Below are positions 24,509 through 33,382 of a DNA stretch of 37,461 bases, one piece after another. Each line of letters opens with the position of its first letter. The stretch's first letter is position 1. The position numbers and the translations under genes were made by a program. This DNA is from a bacterium. Lineage in GTDB: Bacteria; 4484-113; JAGGVC01. Location of the stretch: assembly GCA_039961635.1 (NCBI GenBank), contig JABRWB010000003.1:1-37461 (forward strand), written 5' to 3'. The notes under the pieces were generated by a model. The model had not been told where the DNA came from. It ran no database searches and was given only the letters and a program-made list of their open reading frames with translations.

Positions 24509-24994
24509 TCAATTCGAAACGTCTTCCAGGTGAAACAAATCCGCGGGAGCGTCCACCGCGTCGCCGTCCTTGTCTATGTGGCGGACGATGATGCCGTAAC
24601 GCATCAATGTCTGGGCAATCAGGTTGTGGCGGTGGGAAATCTGCCATTCGGCTTCGCTGGACAACAGGCACACCTTCCTGCCCGGAAGCAAATCCATCAG
24701 CTTCGAGATGCCTTCCTGGTAGTTTTTCTCGCGCTCCTTGGCGATGGGATCAAGCCGCCCGTCCAGCGTCAGGCTGCCGAGCATAAGCCCCATCCAGATG
24801 TAACTGATGCCGCGCCGGTGCAGTACCGCGTCTAAGCGATGTTTGTCGTAGTGCGGAAGGTAGGTCGAGTATGGAAACGAGCGAACATCAACGACGAGGT
24901 CGATGCCGTACCTTTCGAGCAGAGCCAAAAGCTCCTCGGGAGGACGGTCGCTGTGTCCGATTGAATAACATTCGAGTGCCTGCTCGACGGTCAC
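24509..24994 (-). CDS. DUF488 domain protein
   Basis: 161 aa from GTG 24994. The DUF488 pattern is clear: YSIGHSDRPPEELLALLERYGIDLVVDVRSFPYS, a YLPHYDKHRLDAVLHRRGISYIWMG segment, and the C-terminal SHRHNLIAQTLMRYGIIVRHI. Most members have Cys in the C-terminal motif (CAE and CHR); here these positions read SSE and SHR, so both Cys are missing. The family function is unknown. It is the first gene before lnt and prfB, with a TATAAT 8 nt upstream of the GTG and no ribosome site. Confidence 0.85.
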   Translation of the reverse strand: MTVEQALECYSIGHSDRPPEELLALLERYGIDLVVDVRSFPYSTYLPHYDKHRLDAVLHRRGISYIWMGLMLGSLTLDGRLDPIAKEREKNYQEGISKLMDLLPGRKVCLLSSEAEWQISHRHNLIAQTLMRYGIIVRHIDKDGDAVDAPADLFHLEDVSN

Positions 24995-25002
24995 GGGGCG
25001 GG

Positions 25003-25008
25003 ATTATA
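25003..25008 (-). promoter_or_regulatory. -10 box 8 nt before the DUF488 gene (leaderless-type)
   Basis: TATAAT on the minus strand, then CCCGCCCC and GTG. Confidence 0.45.
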
Positions 25009-25053
25009 ACATGGGAATTGAACCGCGATAGCGAGCGCCATGTTGAAATGATG

Positions 25054-25059
25054 TACAAT
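25054..25059 (+). promoter_or_regulatory. -10 box (TACAAT) for the STAS gene
   Basis: TACAAT 30 nt before ATG 25090, with a GGAG ribosome site at 25080-25083. Confidence 0.4.
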
Positions 25060-25089
25060 TATGCCGCGCCGGGTGGCGTTGGAGCGATT

Positions 25090-25389
25090 ATGAGAACTTC
25101 AGTTTCCGTAGAAAATGGAACAGCGGTGATTAAAGTTATTGGCAACTTCGTGTTCGATTCGGGACGCGAGGCCAAGGAACAAGCAGACGCGCTTGGCGAC
25201 GATGTGAAATCCATCGTTCTCGATATGAGCGATGTTCCGTTTATCGACAGCGCCGGTATAGGCCAGCTCGTGTCCATGCTCAAGAGCTGCACGATAAGCG
25301 GGAAAACTCTCGGCCTCTCGGGCATCAGACCCGATGTGCTGAAGGTCTTTCAAATAACCAAGTTGGACAAGGTTTTCAACTTGGGTTGA
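25090..25389 (+). CDS. STAS-domain protein (anti-sigma factor antagonist type)
   Basis: 99 aa, one STAS domain, as in SpoIIAA/RsbV proteins that bind and neutralise an anti-sigma kinase. The phosphorylated Ser should be S54 in the motif PFIDSAGIGQLV. The strand-helix order and the final KVFQITKLDKVFNL fit the family. The start is ATG 25090 with GGAG upstream; earlier in-frame ATGs lack sites. No kinase (RsbW), phosphatase or sigma factor is adjacent, so the partner is elsewhere. A strong terminator follows. Confidence 0.9.
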   Translation: MRTSVSVENGTAVIKVIGNFVFDSGREAKEQADALGDDVKSIVLDMSDVPFIDSAGIGQLVSMLKSCTISGKTLGLSGIRPDVLKVFQITKLDKVFNLG

Positions 25390-25428
25390 AACAACCTGGA
25401 GTTCGGTTGTTGCAGTCCGGAAAGCAAA

Positions 25429-25460
25429 GGCCCTCCCTTTCGGGAGGGCCTTTTTTTTTT
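25429..25460 (+). terminator. Intrinsic terminator after the STAS gene
   Basis: A perfect 9-bp stem GGCCCTCCC/GGGAGGGCC (25429-25437, 25442-25450) with loop TTTC and ten T immediately after. It may also slow the convergent lipoprotein transcript, whose stop is 15 nt away. Confidence 0.95.
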
Positions 25461-25475
25461 CGACTTTAATCGCCC

Positions 25476-28301
25476 TTAGGGAATCGGTGAAGGTGCAATC
25501 TTCACGACCGTAACCTGATCGCCTTCATTCTGGGCCGCTGCCTCGCCGCCTTCAGCCAGGAACTGGTAATCAACCAAGCTGCCGGCAAAGTTTGTACGCT
25601 GCGGCGAAATCTGCTGGGCTTCAGTCCACAAATTCGTGACCGGGCTGAATGCATACGACTTGGAGGCAAGAGTGTATTCGCCCGTTGAGCTTATCGCCGT
25701 GTGTCCTCCGTAAACCGCAAGGAAGTTCTGCGCGTCGTGCCCCACAGCCACCGCACCGGCGATTTGAACGGGATAGTTGGGTAAGGTAACCCAAACCAAA
25801 GTGTCAAGATTTAGCGCCTCTACCGCTTTGCTTATCGAGCCATCGGCGGTTATCCCGCCGATCGTGTACACCCACGAACCTATCCTCGCCATTGCGAAGT
25901 TGTATCTGGGCGTAGGCATGTTCCTAAGCACGAACCAGTAATCGTTGTTCGGATCCGTGGGCTTTGGATCCGGGAATCCCTCGATGGGAAGATAGAACCA
26001 GGTGGTCGGCGAGACCGATCCGGACTCCACGATGCCGCCGCAAACGATAAAGCCGTCCGCGGGAGCCGGGGTGCCGCCGAAGGAAAGGTAGTTGGGAAGC
26101 GTGGCGAACTGCATACCGTGATATGCAAGATTCTTTGAAGTGCCGCTTCTGTAACCGATTCCGGGGCGGTTGACCCACACCGCGTTCCCGGTGCCGGCAA
26201 TCGACATTGATTCGACCTTGTCAGAATAGCCGTTCACGTTTTCGATGCCGCCGATCGCGATAACGCTTGGACCAATATTTCCAACCGCCAGCGCACCGCG
26301 GGCTGTTGGCATGTCGGTCAGCGTGCTGTTGGAGAACAGGGAGCTTTCTATGCCGAACGAATTGTCGGCAACGGATATGCGCTCGACCGTCTTCAGGGCA
26401 ACGTTGCCGAGGAATCCACCCACGAGATACACGTTTCCGTTCAACACGCCTGCGCCGTGCAACGACCTTTCTATCAACGGGTTGTTTGGCGAAATGGGAG
26501 TCGAAACGTCGGCAACGGTCACGGGGGAATAAGCTGTAACCGTAACAGGCACCGGGCTTGAATCGGTCACCCTGACTCCGCCAAAGTAGTAGCCGTTTTG
26601 AACGGCACCGAGCTCGAACTTTGTCAGCTCCCTCTTGTCAAGCTTTCCTAGTGCTGCCTCTTCGGCGGATAGCGTCAACTGAGGCGCGTCCGCTGGATCG
26701 GGATCGTTCGTATTGGGATCCGGGTCGAGGTCAAGCAACGTATTGCCGAAAATGCCGTTGTTGTTCCTGTCCCACGCGATCCTGTAAGGAGCCGTACCGC
26801 CCGTAATATCCACGTAAAAGGTGACAAGATCTCCGGGAGCGGCGAAAGACTGTTCCTTGATTTCCCCGGTTCCGCCTCCGAGCGCAACCATGGCGAGGGG
26901 ATCGATTTCCAGACGATTACCCGGAACTTGTCCGGTTATGTCAATGACATTTACGCCGATCTCGATGGAAACAACTCTGCCGATGGCGTCGCGAACGCGA
27001 AGCTTGCAAATGTAGAAACCGGGCCATGCGTAAGGATTAGACAGGTTGCGCGTGTTCTCGTTAAAGTACGGAATTGTCGGAGATACGGCTTGGCTGTCTA
27101 TATACCCATCCCCTTCGAAATCCCAGCTGTAGGAATAGGGAGGGGCGCCCGCTTCGCCGGGAGTGGTGGAAACGAAAGCGCTGAAATGAACCGTCGGAAA
27201 GATCATTGTCCCCGAAAAATCCACGTTGTTTCTATCCAGCTGCACCAATACGGGTGAATTGGCTTTATCGGTAGCGTCGTTTGGATTGGCGATTATGGAT
27301 GGAGGCTCGGTGGCAATGAACACCTTGAAAGTGGGCGAAGGAGGCGGAGGAGTATAGTTCTCGGGAACAACTTTTACACCGAAAATTCTTTGAATCTTGT
27401 TACCTAGACTGTCAACCGCTTCCACGTGAATCAAGCGGTAATTCGCTTCCTTCCTGCGAGTGTAGTCTTCAATCGACTCTCCAGGATTTATCGTCAGCGC
27501 CTCCATTTCGGGGCGGCGGTTGAAGCTGAAGGTATATCGCGGATTCTGGGTGGTAGTGTCAACCTTGCTTTCGAACTCGGTGGCAAAAAAGTTGCCCGAA
27601 GTATCCGGAACGACCGACGCGTAATCCAAATTCCACCTGTAATTGTACGGAGGCGTGCCGTCCACGGCGTTTGCGGCGAACTTGATTTCCGTGTTTTCCT
27701 TGAACACGGCGAACTCCAAATCCATAGTCTGGCTGCCGTTGGTGAAAGACAGCGTTTCTGAACCGAGTTCGCTGTTTGTAACGCCCGACTTTGCGGGATC
27801 GAACCTGAAACTTGAGCCGTTGGTGACAACCACCTGAACCGGCAGGCTGGTACGCACAGCGTAGTTGGGCTTGTTTCCGCTCCCCATCCGGCTATCGATT
27901 ACCGTGAAAACCGCGCTGAATGTGGATTGATTAAGGCCGTTGACGCCGTCGACTTCCAGGAATGGATAGGTATAGCTCGTGGTCGCGGTCGTAACCTTCT
28001 GGTTATTCTGGATTATATCCGGAGCTCCGTCGTTGGTGAAATCCCACATAAAGGTGTAGGGTTGCACTCCCCCCCTCACAACGGCGAGAAAATCGACTTT
28101 CAACGGGGAAGGACCGACTTCGGGCGTACGCGCGACGAACACGATCTCCAAATCGGAACCGTCGTCCGGCTGCTCCGGCACGGGGTCTTGATTACCGCCC
28201 CTGTCACCGGGATCCGGAAGAATCGCTCCCTTGCCGCCGCCGCATGCAAAGAGGAGCGCCGTCGCGATCACAAGCATCAAAATCGAAAACAGTCTGGTCA
28301 T
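25476..28301 (-). CDS. Lipoprotein with PKD-like domains and Kelch-type repeats
   Basis: 941 aa. The start ATG 28301 has AGGAGGT 8 nt upstream and gives a lipoprotein signal with LLFAC before GGG; the frame extends 22 codons further without a site. About residues 40-600 hold four immunoglobulin-like (PKD-type) units, each with a PYxxxW(D/N) core (PYTFMWDF, PYNYRWNL, PYSYSWDF, PYRIAWDR). The rest has Kelch-type repeats (AGVLNGNVYLVGGFLGN, MARIGSWVYTIGGI, FLAVYGGHT), likely a beta-propeller. No catalytic residues are seen. It is probably a cell-surface or periplasmic binding protein. It is a paralogue in layout of the gene just upstream and probably shares its transcript. Confidence 0.85.
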   Translation of the reverse strand: MTRLFSILMLVIATALLFACGGGKGAILPDPGDRGGNQDPVPEQPDDGSDLEIVFVARTPEVGPSPLKVDFLAVVRGGVQPYTFMWDFTNDGAPDIIQNNQKVTTATTSYTYPFLEVDGVNGLNQSTFSAVFTVIDSRMGSGNKPNYAVRTSLPVQVVVTNGSSFRFDPAKSGVTNSELGSETLSFTNGSQTMDLEFAVFKENTEIKFAANAVDGTPPYNYRWNLDYASVVPDTSGNFFATEFESKVDTTTQNPRYTFSFNRRPEMEALTINPGESIEDYTRRKEANYRLIHVEAVDSLGNKIQRIFGVKVVPENYTPPPPSPTFKVFIATEPPSIIANPNDATDKANSPVLVQLDRNNVDFSGTMIFPTVHFSAFVSTTPGEAGAPPYSYSWDFEGDGYIDSQAVSPTIPYFNENTRNLSNPYAWPGFYICKLRVRDAIGRVVSIEIGVNVIDITGQVPGNRLEIDPLAMVALGGGTGEIKEQSFAAPGDLVTFYVDITGGTAPYRIAWDRNNNGIFGNTLLDLDPDPNTNDPDPADAPQLTLSAEEAALGKLDKRELTKFELGAVQNGYYFGGVRVTDSSPVPVTVTAYSPVTVADVSTPISPNNPLIERSLHGAGVLNGNVYLVGGFLGNVALKTVERISVADNSFGIESSLFSNSTLTDMPTARGALAVGNIGPSVIAIGGIENVNGYSDKVESMSIAGTGNAVWVNRPGIGYRSGTSKNLAYHGMQFATLPNYLSFGGTPAPADGFIVCGGIVESGSVSPTTWFYLPIEGFPDPKPTDPNNDYWFVLRNMPTPRYNFAMARIGSWVYTIGGITADGSISKAVEALNLDTLVWVTLPNYPVQIAGAVAVGHDAQNFLAVYGGHTAISSTGEYTLASKSYAFSPVTNLWTEAQQISPQRTNFAGSLVDYQFLAEGGEAAAQNEGDQVTVVKIAPSPIP

Positions 28302-28325
28302 CAACCCAACCTCCTGTGAAGGCAT

Positions 28326-28352
28326 GCCGAGCCGCCTTGAAGGCGGCCCGGC
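28326..28352 (-). other. 11-bp hairpin between the two PKD/Kelch genes
   Basis: Arms at 28326-28336 and 28342-28352 pair over 11 bp, with one G-U pair on the mRNA, around a 5-nt loop. It has no U-run and lies about 10 nt before the AGGAGGT site of the gene starting at 28301. It may set the relative expression of the two lipoproteins. Confidence 0.6.
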
Positions 28353-28378
28353 GCAATTTTCATGCAACCAAGCATTCG

Positions 28379-31300
28379 CTACGGTACATGGAAGAACTCA
28401 ACGTAAGGATTCATCCCCTCTGGGCCGAATCCGGCCACCCTGTAATAGGTGAGCGCCGGATCCCAGGGATCGCTGGCGGGACGGCTCGGGGTTGCGAATG
28501 AAAATCCCATTCCCGCGCCGTATTTGGGAATCAAGCTTAGCGAGCTGGGCACAAAGGTGGAATCGTTCTGAAGAGTATAAACGTCGCCCACGATTGCGTC
28601 CCTGGTGCGTCCGCCGAATGTGTGGTAAATGTAACCGAGAACCGAGTCGAAACCTACCGCAGCGTTAAGTCCGCCTGAAGGCTCCGGCATCACCGCGGAA
28701 AGCGTAGACCATGTACCGGTGTTCGGGTTGTAAACGTTTTCGAAAGTAAATACGTCAACCTGGTCCACGTATTCTCCGTTCTGATTCGTGCCGCCGAAGA
28801 CATAAAGCTTCCAACGCTCTCCCCTTGAGGGATCAGCATACTGGAGAACCACGTCAAAGTCGTACCGCTCGACCGGCATCAGCTGTACCGGACCGTTCAC
28901 CGGATTGCCGGCGCGAACGTAAGACCAGTAAGGATAATCCGGATTGCGGGGGTTCTGGTTGCCTCCACTTCCCGCTCCGGTCGGATCAGCGCGCGTATCG
29001 AGAATTCTGAATTCGTTCGAAACGTGGCCGTCCGATTCCTTGCCGCCCAAGATGAAGATGTACCAGAATGGACCGAGAGGCCAGGGGAGATTGCCCAAAT
29101 ACGGAAGCGATTCAATTGCGAAACCGCAATGACCGTAAACTCCGATTGGGAGGGACACAAGCGGGCTGGCGGCATCCGCACCATCGCCCGGTACCCTGTC
29201 GCGAACGATCGGAGGACGCGGATGCTCTCCAACCTGCGGCCAGAAGTCGCGATCGGGCGAGAGGAATGTATTGCGCCAAATGTCGACTTGATTGTTTGTA
29301 ACCTGGAAATCGCCGGTTTGGCACATGCAGGCATCCCAACAGTCTATCGGCATCATTTCCGTACCGAAACCCGGCGGATAGTATTTCTGAACCGTGGTAA
29401 GCGCCGTGCCGGAAGCATCACGGCCACCGACTACATAAATCACGGGAACGCCGAGGCCTGGGCCGTTCATGCCGTTGAGATCAAGCCCCTGGTCGGCGGG
29501 ATCGTCCGGCCATGTGTTACCTTGGGAACCTGCGATTTGCATGCATCCGCTGTAATCCGCACCCGCCGGATTGGTTTCCACCGGCTCGTGAATGAATATC
29601 GCAGCGGCGCTGCCGCGAGGCACGAATTGGTCGGCGCGCAGCGTGGTCGCCGCAGGACCGATAGGATCAGGATCCGGCGGAGCCAAAATGTTGTAATCGC
29701 GCATCTCCCCGTTGGGGAACGGGCCGCCGCCGATTCCACCCACCGAGCCGTCGCCTTGAGACGACTGACGGACGGTATTCAGCTCCACCCACGAATTCGC
29801 GGGATATGTGACCGGGGAATATGCCGGCCATCCTGTTCCGTACGCGACGTCTGAATCGTTCGGATTGAACGCCCACGCGCTGTTTGTTAAATCAACAACG
29901 CCCGTGAAATTGCCGGAGCCGTCAACAACGTCACCGCCGAACATAAAGGTCACGCCGGTGTAGGGATGGGTCGCGACCGCGGGATTGACCCTGTTGGAAG
30001 GAGTCGGATTGCCGAAATTGGCTCCAAATCCCACAAACGTATCGGTTGCCGGCCGCTTGGCGTCGTAGTTGAAGCTCGGAGGCTGCGGGGTAACCGTAAT
30101 TACATTGCTTGCAGCCTCATTGCCGTTTGCATCGGTGACCACCAGCTGCACCAAAATCGGGTCGTACTCATTCGCGTCACCGTTGCCGTCCAAATCCGAA
30201 AGCGGCTGGTTGGCAAAATGGAATTCCGGATTGGCAACCTGCGGCGACATAGGCGAGACAATCGCCGTGCCGAAAAGCGCGTGATTTGGATCTACGGTGT
30301 CATCCTGCACCGAAGACAAGCTGTATACAAGCCAGTTATAGGTAAACGGCTCTTTGCCGCCGCTGACCGAACTGGTGAAGTTGCTGGTAAACGGAACCGA
30401 CGAGTTGACGATGTTGGCTTGAATTACCGCCTTCAGCTGTTGCGCATCCTCTACCGTCACCGTAATGTTGCCGCTTTTTATTAACAGCCCGGAAGAATCG
30501 CGCACCGAAACGTAGGCGCTGAACACACCCGCAGTCGAGTAAAGGTGGTCGGCCTGTGAAACCGTGCTCCAGGGCGTGCTTTCCCCTTCTCCGAAATTCC
30601 AAGAAAACTCGTACGGTGGAACTCCGCCTTCCGCCCCTCCGTCGAAGCTGACAAGCAATGGGGCCTGGCCGGTGGGAGGATTCGCGAATGCGGATAGCGT
30701 CAGTCTGGAACTTGCCGGCATTGCGTTAATCTCCGCGTTGAATGCGGCTTTGCGCCCAACCGAGTCGCGCACTTCGAGAGTTGGATAATAAACCCACTTT
30801 TGTCCCGTTGCGTCGTTGACCGCGGTGCCTATTTGAGAATAGATATGTCCGGGATCTTTAACATACGAGTCAATTGTGCCGTCGTTGTCGAAATCCCAGC
30901 TGTAGGCGTAAGGAGGCGTGCCGCCCGATGCGAATCCTGTGAATTTCACCTCCAACGGCACCGGCCCCGCGACCTTGTCCATTCCAAACATCGCCACCAA
31001 AGGCTGGACCACACTGCCGCCGGTATCTCCGTTAACCAGAATCGTACGGTATCCGTTGGCCTCATTGCCTGATGCATCCTGGACGCGGACACGCGCGACG
31101 CTGGTCACCGTATATGTGTGGAACGGCGTCTGGGCGGTCGAATCGAAAACTCCGTCGTTTTCGAAATCCCAGGAGTAGCTGTAAGGTTCGCGTCCGCCGG
31201 TTGCACTCACAAACAGGTTGACCTGCAACGGGGCAGGTCCGCTGCTCGGAGTCGCCGAAATCAACAGGGATATCGGCGAATTAGGTATCTCCGGCGGATT

Positions 31301-31435
31301 TGGAGTGTCCCCGCCTTGGGACGGGCCTCCACCGGGCGGGTTGCTGGTCGGCGATCCTCCGCCGCCGCACGAAAGCGCCATGAACGCCAATGCGATCACG
31401 GCCAAAACAGATACAAATTTCCAGGCTGCCTTCAT
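28379..31435 (-). CDS. Large lipoprotein with four PKD-like domains and Kelch-type repeats
   Basis: 1018 aa. ATG 31435 follows GGGAGGT and gives a lipoprotein signal ending ALSC before four Gly, then a Gly/Pro/Ser linker. About residues 55-440 hold four PKD-type units with PYSYSWDFENDG, PYAYSWDFDNDG, PYEFSWNFGEGE and a more divergent PFTYNWLVY. The C-terminal half contains Kelch-like blades (GVTFMFGGDVVDG, VIYVVGGRDASG, WYIFILGGKESDG, WKLYVFGGTNQNG, YIYHTFGGRTRD). An insert with several Cys (CWDACMCQTGDF) is unusual. It is likely surface-bound and ligand-binding. It follows efp on the same strand, but a leader with its own -10 box suggests separate control. Confidence 0.87.
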   Translation of the reverse strand: MKAAWKFVSVLAVIALAFMALSCGGGGSPTSNPPGGGPSQGGDTPNPPEIPNSPISLLISATPSSGPAPLQVNLFVSATGGREPYSYSWDFENDGVFDSTAQTPFHTYTVTSVARVRVQDASGNEANGYRTILVNGDTGGSVVQPLVAMFGMDKVAGPVPLEVKFTGFASGGTPPYAYSWDFDNDGTIDSYVKDPGHIYSQIGTAVNDATGQKWVYYPTLEVRDSVGRKAAFNAEINAMPASSRLTLSAFANPPTGQAPLLVSFDGGAEGGVPPYEFSWNFGEGESTPWSTVSQADHLYSTAGVFSAYVSVRDSSGLLIKSGNITVTVEDAQQLKAVIQANIVNSSVPFTSNFTSSVSGGKEPFTYNWLVYSLSSVQDDTVDPNHALFGTAIVSPMSPQVANPEFHFANQPLSDLDGNGDANEYDPILVQLVVTDANGNEAASNVITVTPQPPSFNYDAKRPATDTFVGFGANFGNPTPSNRVNPAVATHPYTGVTFMFGGDVVDGSGNFTGVVDLTNSAWAFNPNDSDVAYGTGWPAYSPVTYPANSWVELNTVRQSSQGDGSVGGIGGGPFPNGEMRDYNILAPPDPDPIGPAATTLRADQFVPRGSAAAIFIHEPVETNPAGADYSGCMQIAGSQGNTWPDDPADQGLDLNGMNGPGLGVPVIYVVGGRDASGTALTTVQKYYPPGFGTEMMPIDCWDACMCQTGDFQVTNNQVDIWRNTFLSPDRDFWPQVGEHPRPPIVRDRVPGDGADAASPLVSLPIGVYGHCGFAIESLPYLGNLPWPLGPFWYIFILGGKESDGHVSNEFRILDTRADPTGAGSGGNQNPRNPDYPYWSYVRAGNPVNGPVQLMPVERYDFDVVLQYADPSRGERWKLYVFGGTNQNGEYVDQVDVFTFENVYNPNTGTWSTLSAVMPEPSGGLNAAVGFDSVLGYIYHTFGGRTRDAIVGDVYTLQNDSTFVPSSLSLIPKYGAGMGFSFATPSRPASDPWDPALTYYRVAGFGPEGMNPYVEFFHVP

Positions 31436-31459
31436 TTCGCTATACCTCCCTAAGACCGT

Positions 31460-31508
31460 TACCGGAATTGCCGCGAACGGCAATTCCGCCATTACGGCGG
31501 CCCCGGTA
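31460..31508 (-). promoter_or_regulatory. Structured leader (three-way junction-like) of a lipoprotein gene
   Basis: TACCGG (31460-31465) and CCGGTA (31503-31508) close a structure with two hairpins: a perfect 10-bp stem GGAATTGCCG/CGGCAATTCC with loop CGAA (31464-31487), and CCGCC/GGCGG (31486-31490, 31496-31500). It would start near the mRNA 5' end and finish 25 nt before the ATG, next to GGGAGGT. Confidence 0.6.
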
Positions 31509-31520
31509 TCCACCAGCAGC

Positions 31521-31526
31521 GTTATA
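31521..31526 (-). promoter_or_regulatory. Possible -10 box (TATAAC) for the PKD/Kelch lipoprotein
   Basis: TATAAC on the minus strand. Transcription from about 31513 would give a 78-nt leader that begins with the paired-hairpin structure. Confidence 0.35.
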
Positions 31527-31595
31527 CCCACGCAGCCGGCTCCGCAAACAACAAAACAGATTCACATTTAAACTTACCAAATTCATCGGAGCAGG

Positions 31596-32159
31596 TCAAT
31601 CTTTGGCCCGTTCGAGATATTCCCCCGTTCGGGTGTCGATTTTAATTTTATCTCCGGAATTGACAAAAAGTGGCACTTTCACAACAGCTCCGGTCTCTAC
31701 GGTGGCGGGCTTGGTGGTGTTGCTTACGGTGTCTCCGCGAACACCGGGCTCGGTTTCGACAACTTCCAACACGACAGCAATCGGGGGAACGATGCTTATT
31801 ATCTCCTGGCCGTTGAACTCGCCCTTGACCTTGTCGCCTTCCCGTATGAACTTCAGCTCGTCCTCGACCGTTTCTTTTGCAACCTCAAATTGCTCGTAGG
31901 TTTCTGTGTCCATAAACGTGACCAGGTGCTCGTCGCCGAACAAGTACTGAAGCTCCCTGGCTTCCACCCGTACGTCCTGAAACTTTGCGTCCGTGCGCGA
32001 AGTTTCCTCCACAATCGCGCCGGAACGCAAATCCCGGATTTTCACCCGGACGAACGCGGGCCCTTTGCCGGGCTTGATGTGCGCATACTCGACAACTTTC
32101 CAGATGCTTCCCTTGTGCTCGAAAACCACACCGGGTTTCAAGTCGTTTGCCGAAATCAA
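31596..32159 (-). CDS. efp: Elongation factor P
   Basis: 187 aa from TTG 32159; GGAGGT lies 7 nt before it and the MISANDLKPG start is typical. EF-P enters the ribosomal E site and helps join consecutive prolines. The three-domain (KOW/OB/OB) layout is present, with the functional Lys at K32 in the loop KPGKGPAFVRVK. A Lys rather than Arg suggests a lysine-type or unmodified EF-P, not the EarP-rhamnosylated type. It follows the pepP-like gene by 24 nt, a common pairing. The Pro-rich tonB in this window is a likely client. Confidence 0.96.
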   Translation of the reverse strand: MISANDLKPGVVFEHKGSIWKVVEYAHIKPGKGPAFVRVKIRDLRSGAIVEETSRTDAKFQDVRVEARELQYLFGDEHLVTFMDTETYEQFEVAKETVEDELKFIREGDKVKGEFNGQEIISIVPPIAVVLEVVETEPGVRGDTVSNTTKPATVETGAVVKVPLFVNSGDKIKIDTRTGEYLERAKD

Positions 32160-32183
32160 CTACAAACCTCCATATGCATCAAT

Positions 32184-33281
32184 CTATCCCACCACCGTAA
32201 GTTCGGTGCCGAGAGAGTTTAAATTTACAAGTCCATTCTCTTGCACAAGCACAAGATCTTCGATTCTGATGCCGCCTTCACCGGGAACGTAAATCCCCGG
32301 CTCTATGGACATGACGCATCCCGCAGGGACAATATCCTCGTTTCCCTTGGCAAACCTGGGCGCCTCGTGAATTTGAATGCCGACCGAGTGCCCGAGGCCG
32401 TGGGTATAGCAATGCTCGGTAAAACCGCGCCCTTCAATCAGCGAGCGGGCTATTGCATCTACCTCGTTGCCGGTCATACCGGCTTTTGCGTATGCCGTCG
32501 CGGCATTCTTGGCGTCCAAAACCGCCTCGTACCTATCGCGCCAGACCTTCGGGCAATCCTTGAAGAAAACCGTCCTGGTCATATCGCTGCAATAACCATC
32601 GTATACGACGCCGATGTCTATCGTAAAAGGCGCGCCGGGAACAATCTCCTGTGTTGTGTAACCCGCGTGCGGCATGGACGAGTTGGTTCCGCTTGCGATG
32701 ATCGGCGGAAAGCTTGCCATCTTCGCCCCCCGCTTGCGAATCTGGTACTCGAACTCGGCCGCGATTTCGTTCTCCCGAACGCCGTCCTTGATGCAGCCGA
32801 GCAAGTGCCGGAAAGTTTCTTCGTTGACTCGAATCGCGTTGCGAATAGCCTCAAGCTCATATTCGTCCTTGAGCATCCGAAGCTTTTCCACCGCGCCTTC
32901 TGTCGGCACAAGTTCGACGGGAGCGAACGCATCCTTCCACTTGTTGTAAAGCGCAAGCGACAGTGTGGCGGATTCCACGCCCAGCTTGGTAATTCCCAGA
33001 TCCTTGTTCAGTTCCGGGAATAACTCGTGAAGCGGACGGGTTGTGTTCTCGATGACCTCGAAGCCTTTAACGTTCGCCTGCGCCATTTCGACGTAGCGCG
33101 TGTCCGTCAAAAAAAGCCTGCGCCCGGCCGTAATTATCAACACCGCGTTCGACCCGGTGAATCCGGTTAGATAGAACACGTTTGGGATGCTGTTCATTGT
33201 CTGCGGCGGTGGAACAAGAAGGAATCCGTCGATTCCAAACTCGTCAAACCGCTCCACAAGCTTGTCAACCCGAGAATGCAA
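32184..33281 (-). CDS. pepP: Xaa-Pro aminopeptidase (M24 family)
   Basis: Removes N-terminal residues next to proline. 365 aa from TTG 33281, preferred because GGAG lies 6 nt upstream and the protein then begins MHSRVDKLVERFDEFGIDG like its relatives; a TTG at 33314 adds 11 residues. The creatinase N-domain shows VFYLTGFTGSNAVLII. The pita-bread domain carries the two-metal ligands D222, D233, H298, E327 and E341 (IDIGVVYDGYCSDMTRTV, HGLGHSVG, SIEPGIYV, GIRIEDL). PepQ dipeptidase is the alternative. Probably one transcript with efp. Confidence 0.92.
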   Translation of the reverse strand: MHSRVDKLVERFDEFGIDGFLLVPPPQTMNSIPNVFYLTGFTGSNAVLIITAGRRLFLTDTRYVEMAQANVKGFEVIENTTRPLHELFPELNKDLGITKLGVESATLSLALYNKWKDAFAPVELVPTEGAVEKLRMLKDEYELEAIRNAIRVNEETFRHLLGCIKDGVRENEIAAEFEYQIRKRGAKMASFPPIIASGTNSSMPHAGYTTQEIVPGAPFTIDIGVVYDGYCSDMTRTVFFKDCPKVWRDRYEAVLDAKNAATAYAKAGMTGNEVDAIARSLIEGRGFTEHCYTHGLGHSVGIQIHEAPRFAKGNEDIVPAGCVMSIEPGIYVPGEGGIRIEDLVLVQENGLVNLNSLGTELTVVG

Positions 33282-33382
33282 CCTTTGCTCCGTAAACGCA
33301 CTAATCCGAAACAAGAAATATTAGCACCGCGAGCGGCCGAATTGCAATACGCGCGCGCCCCGCAAATTACGAATAACGGTTG

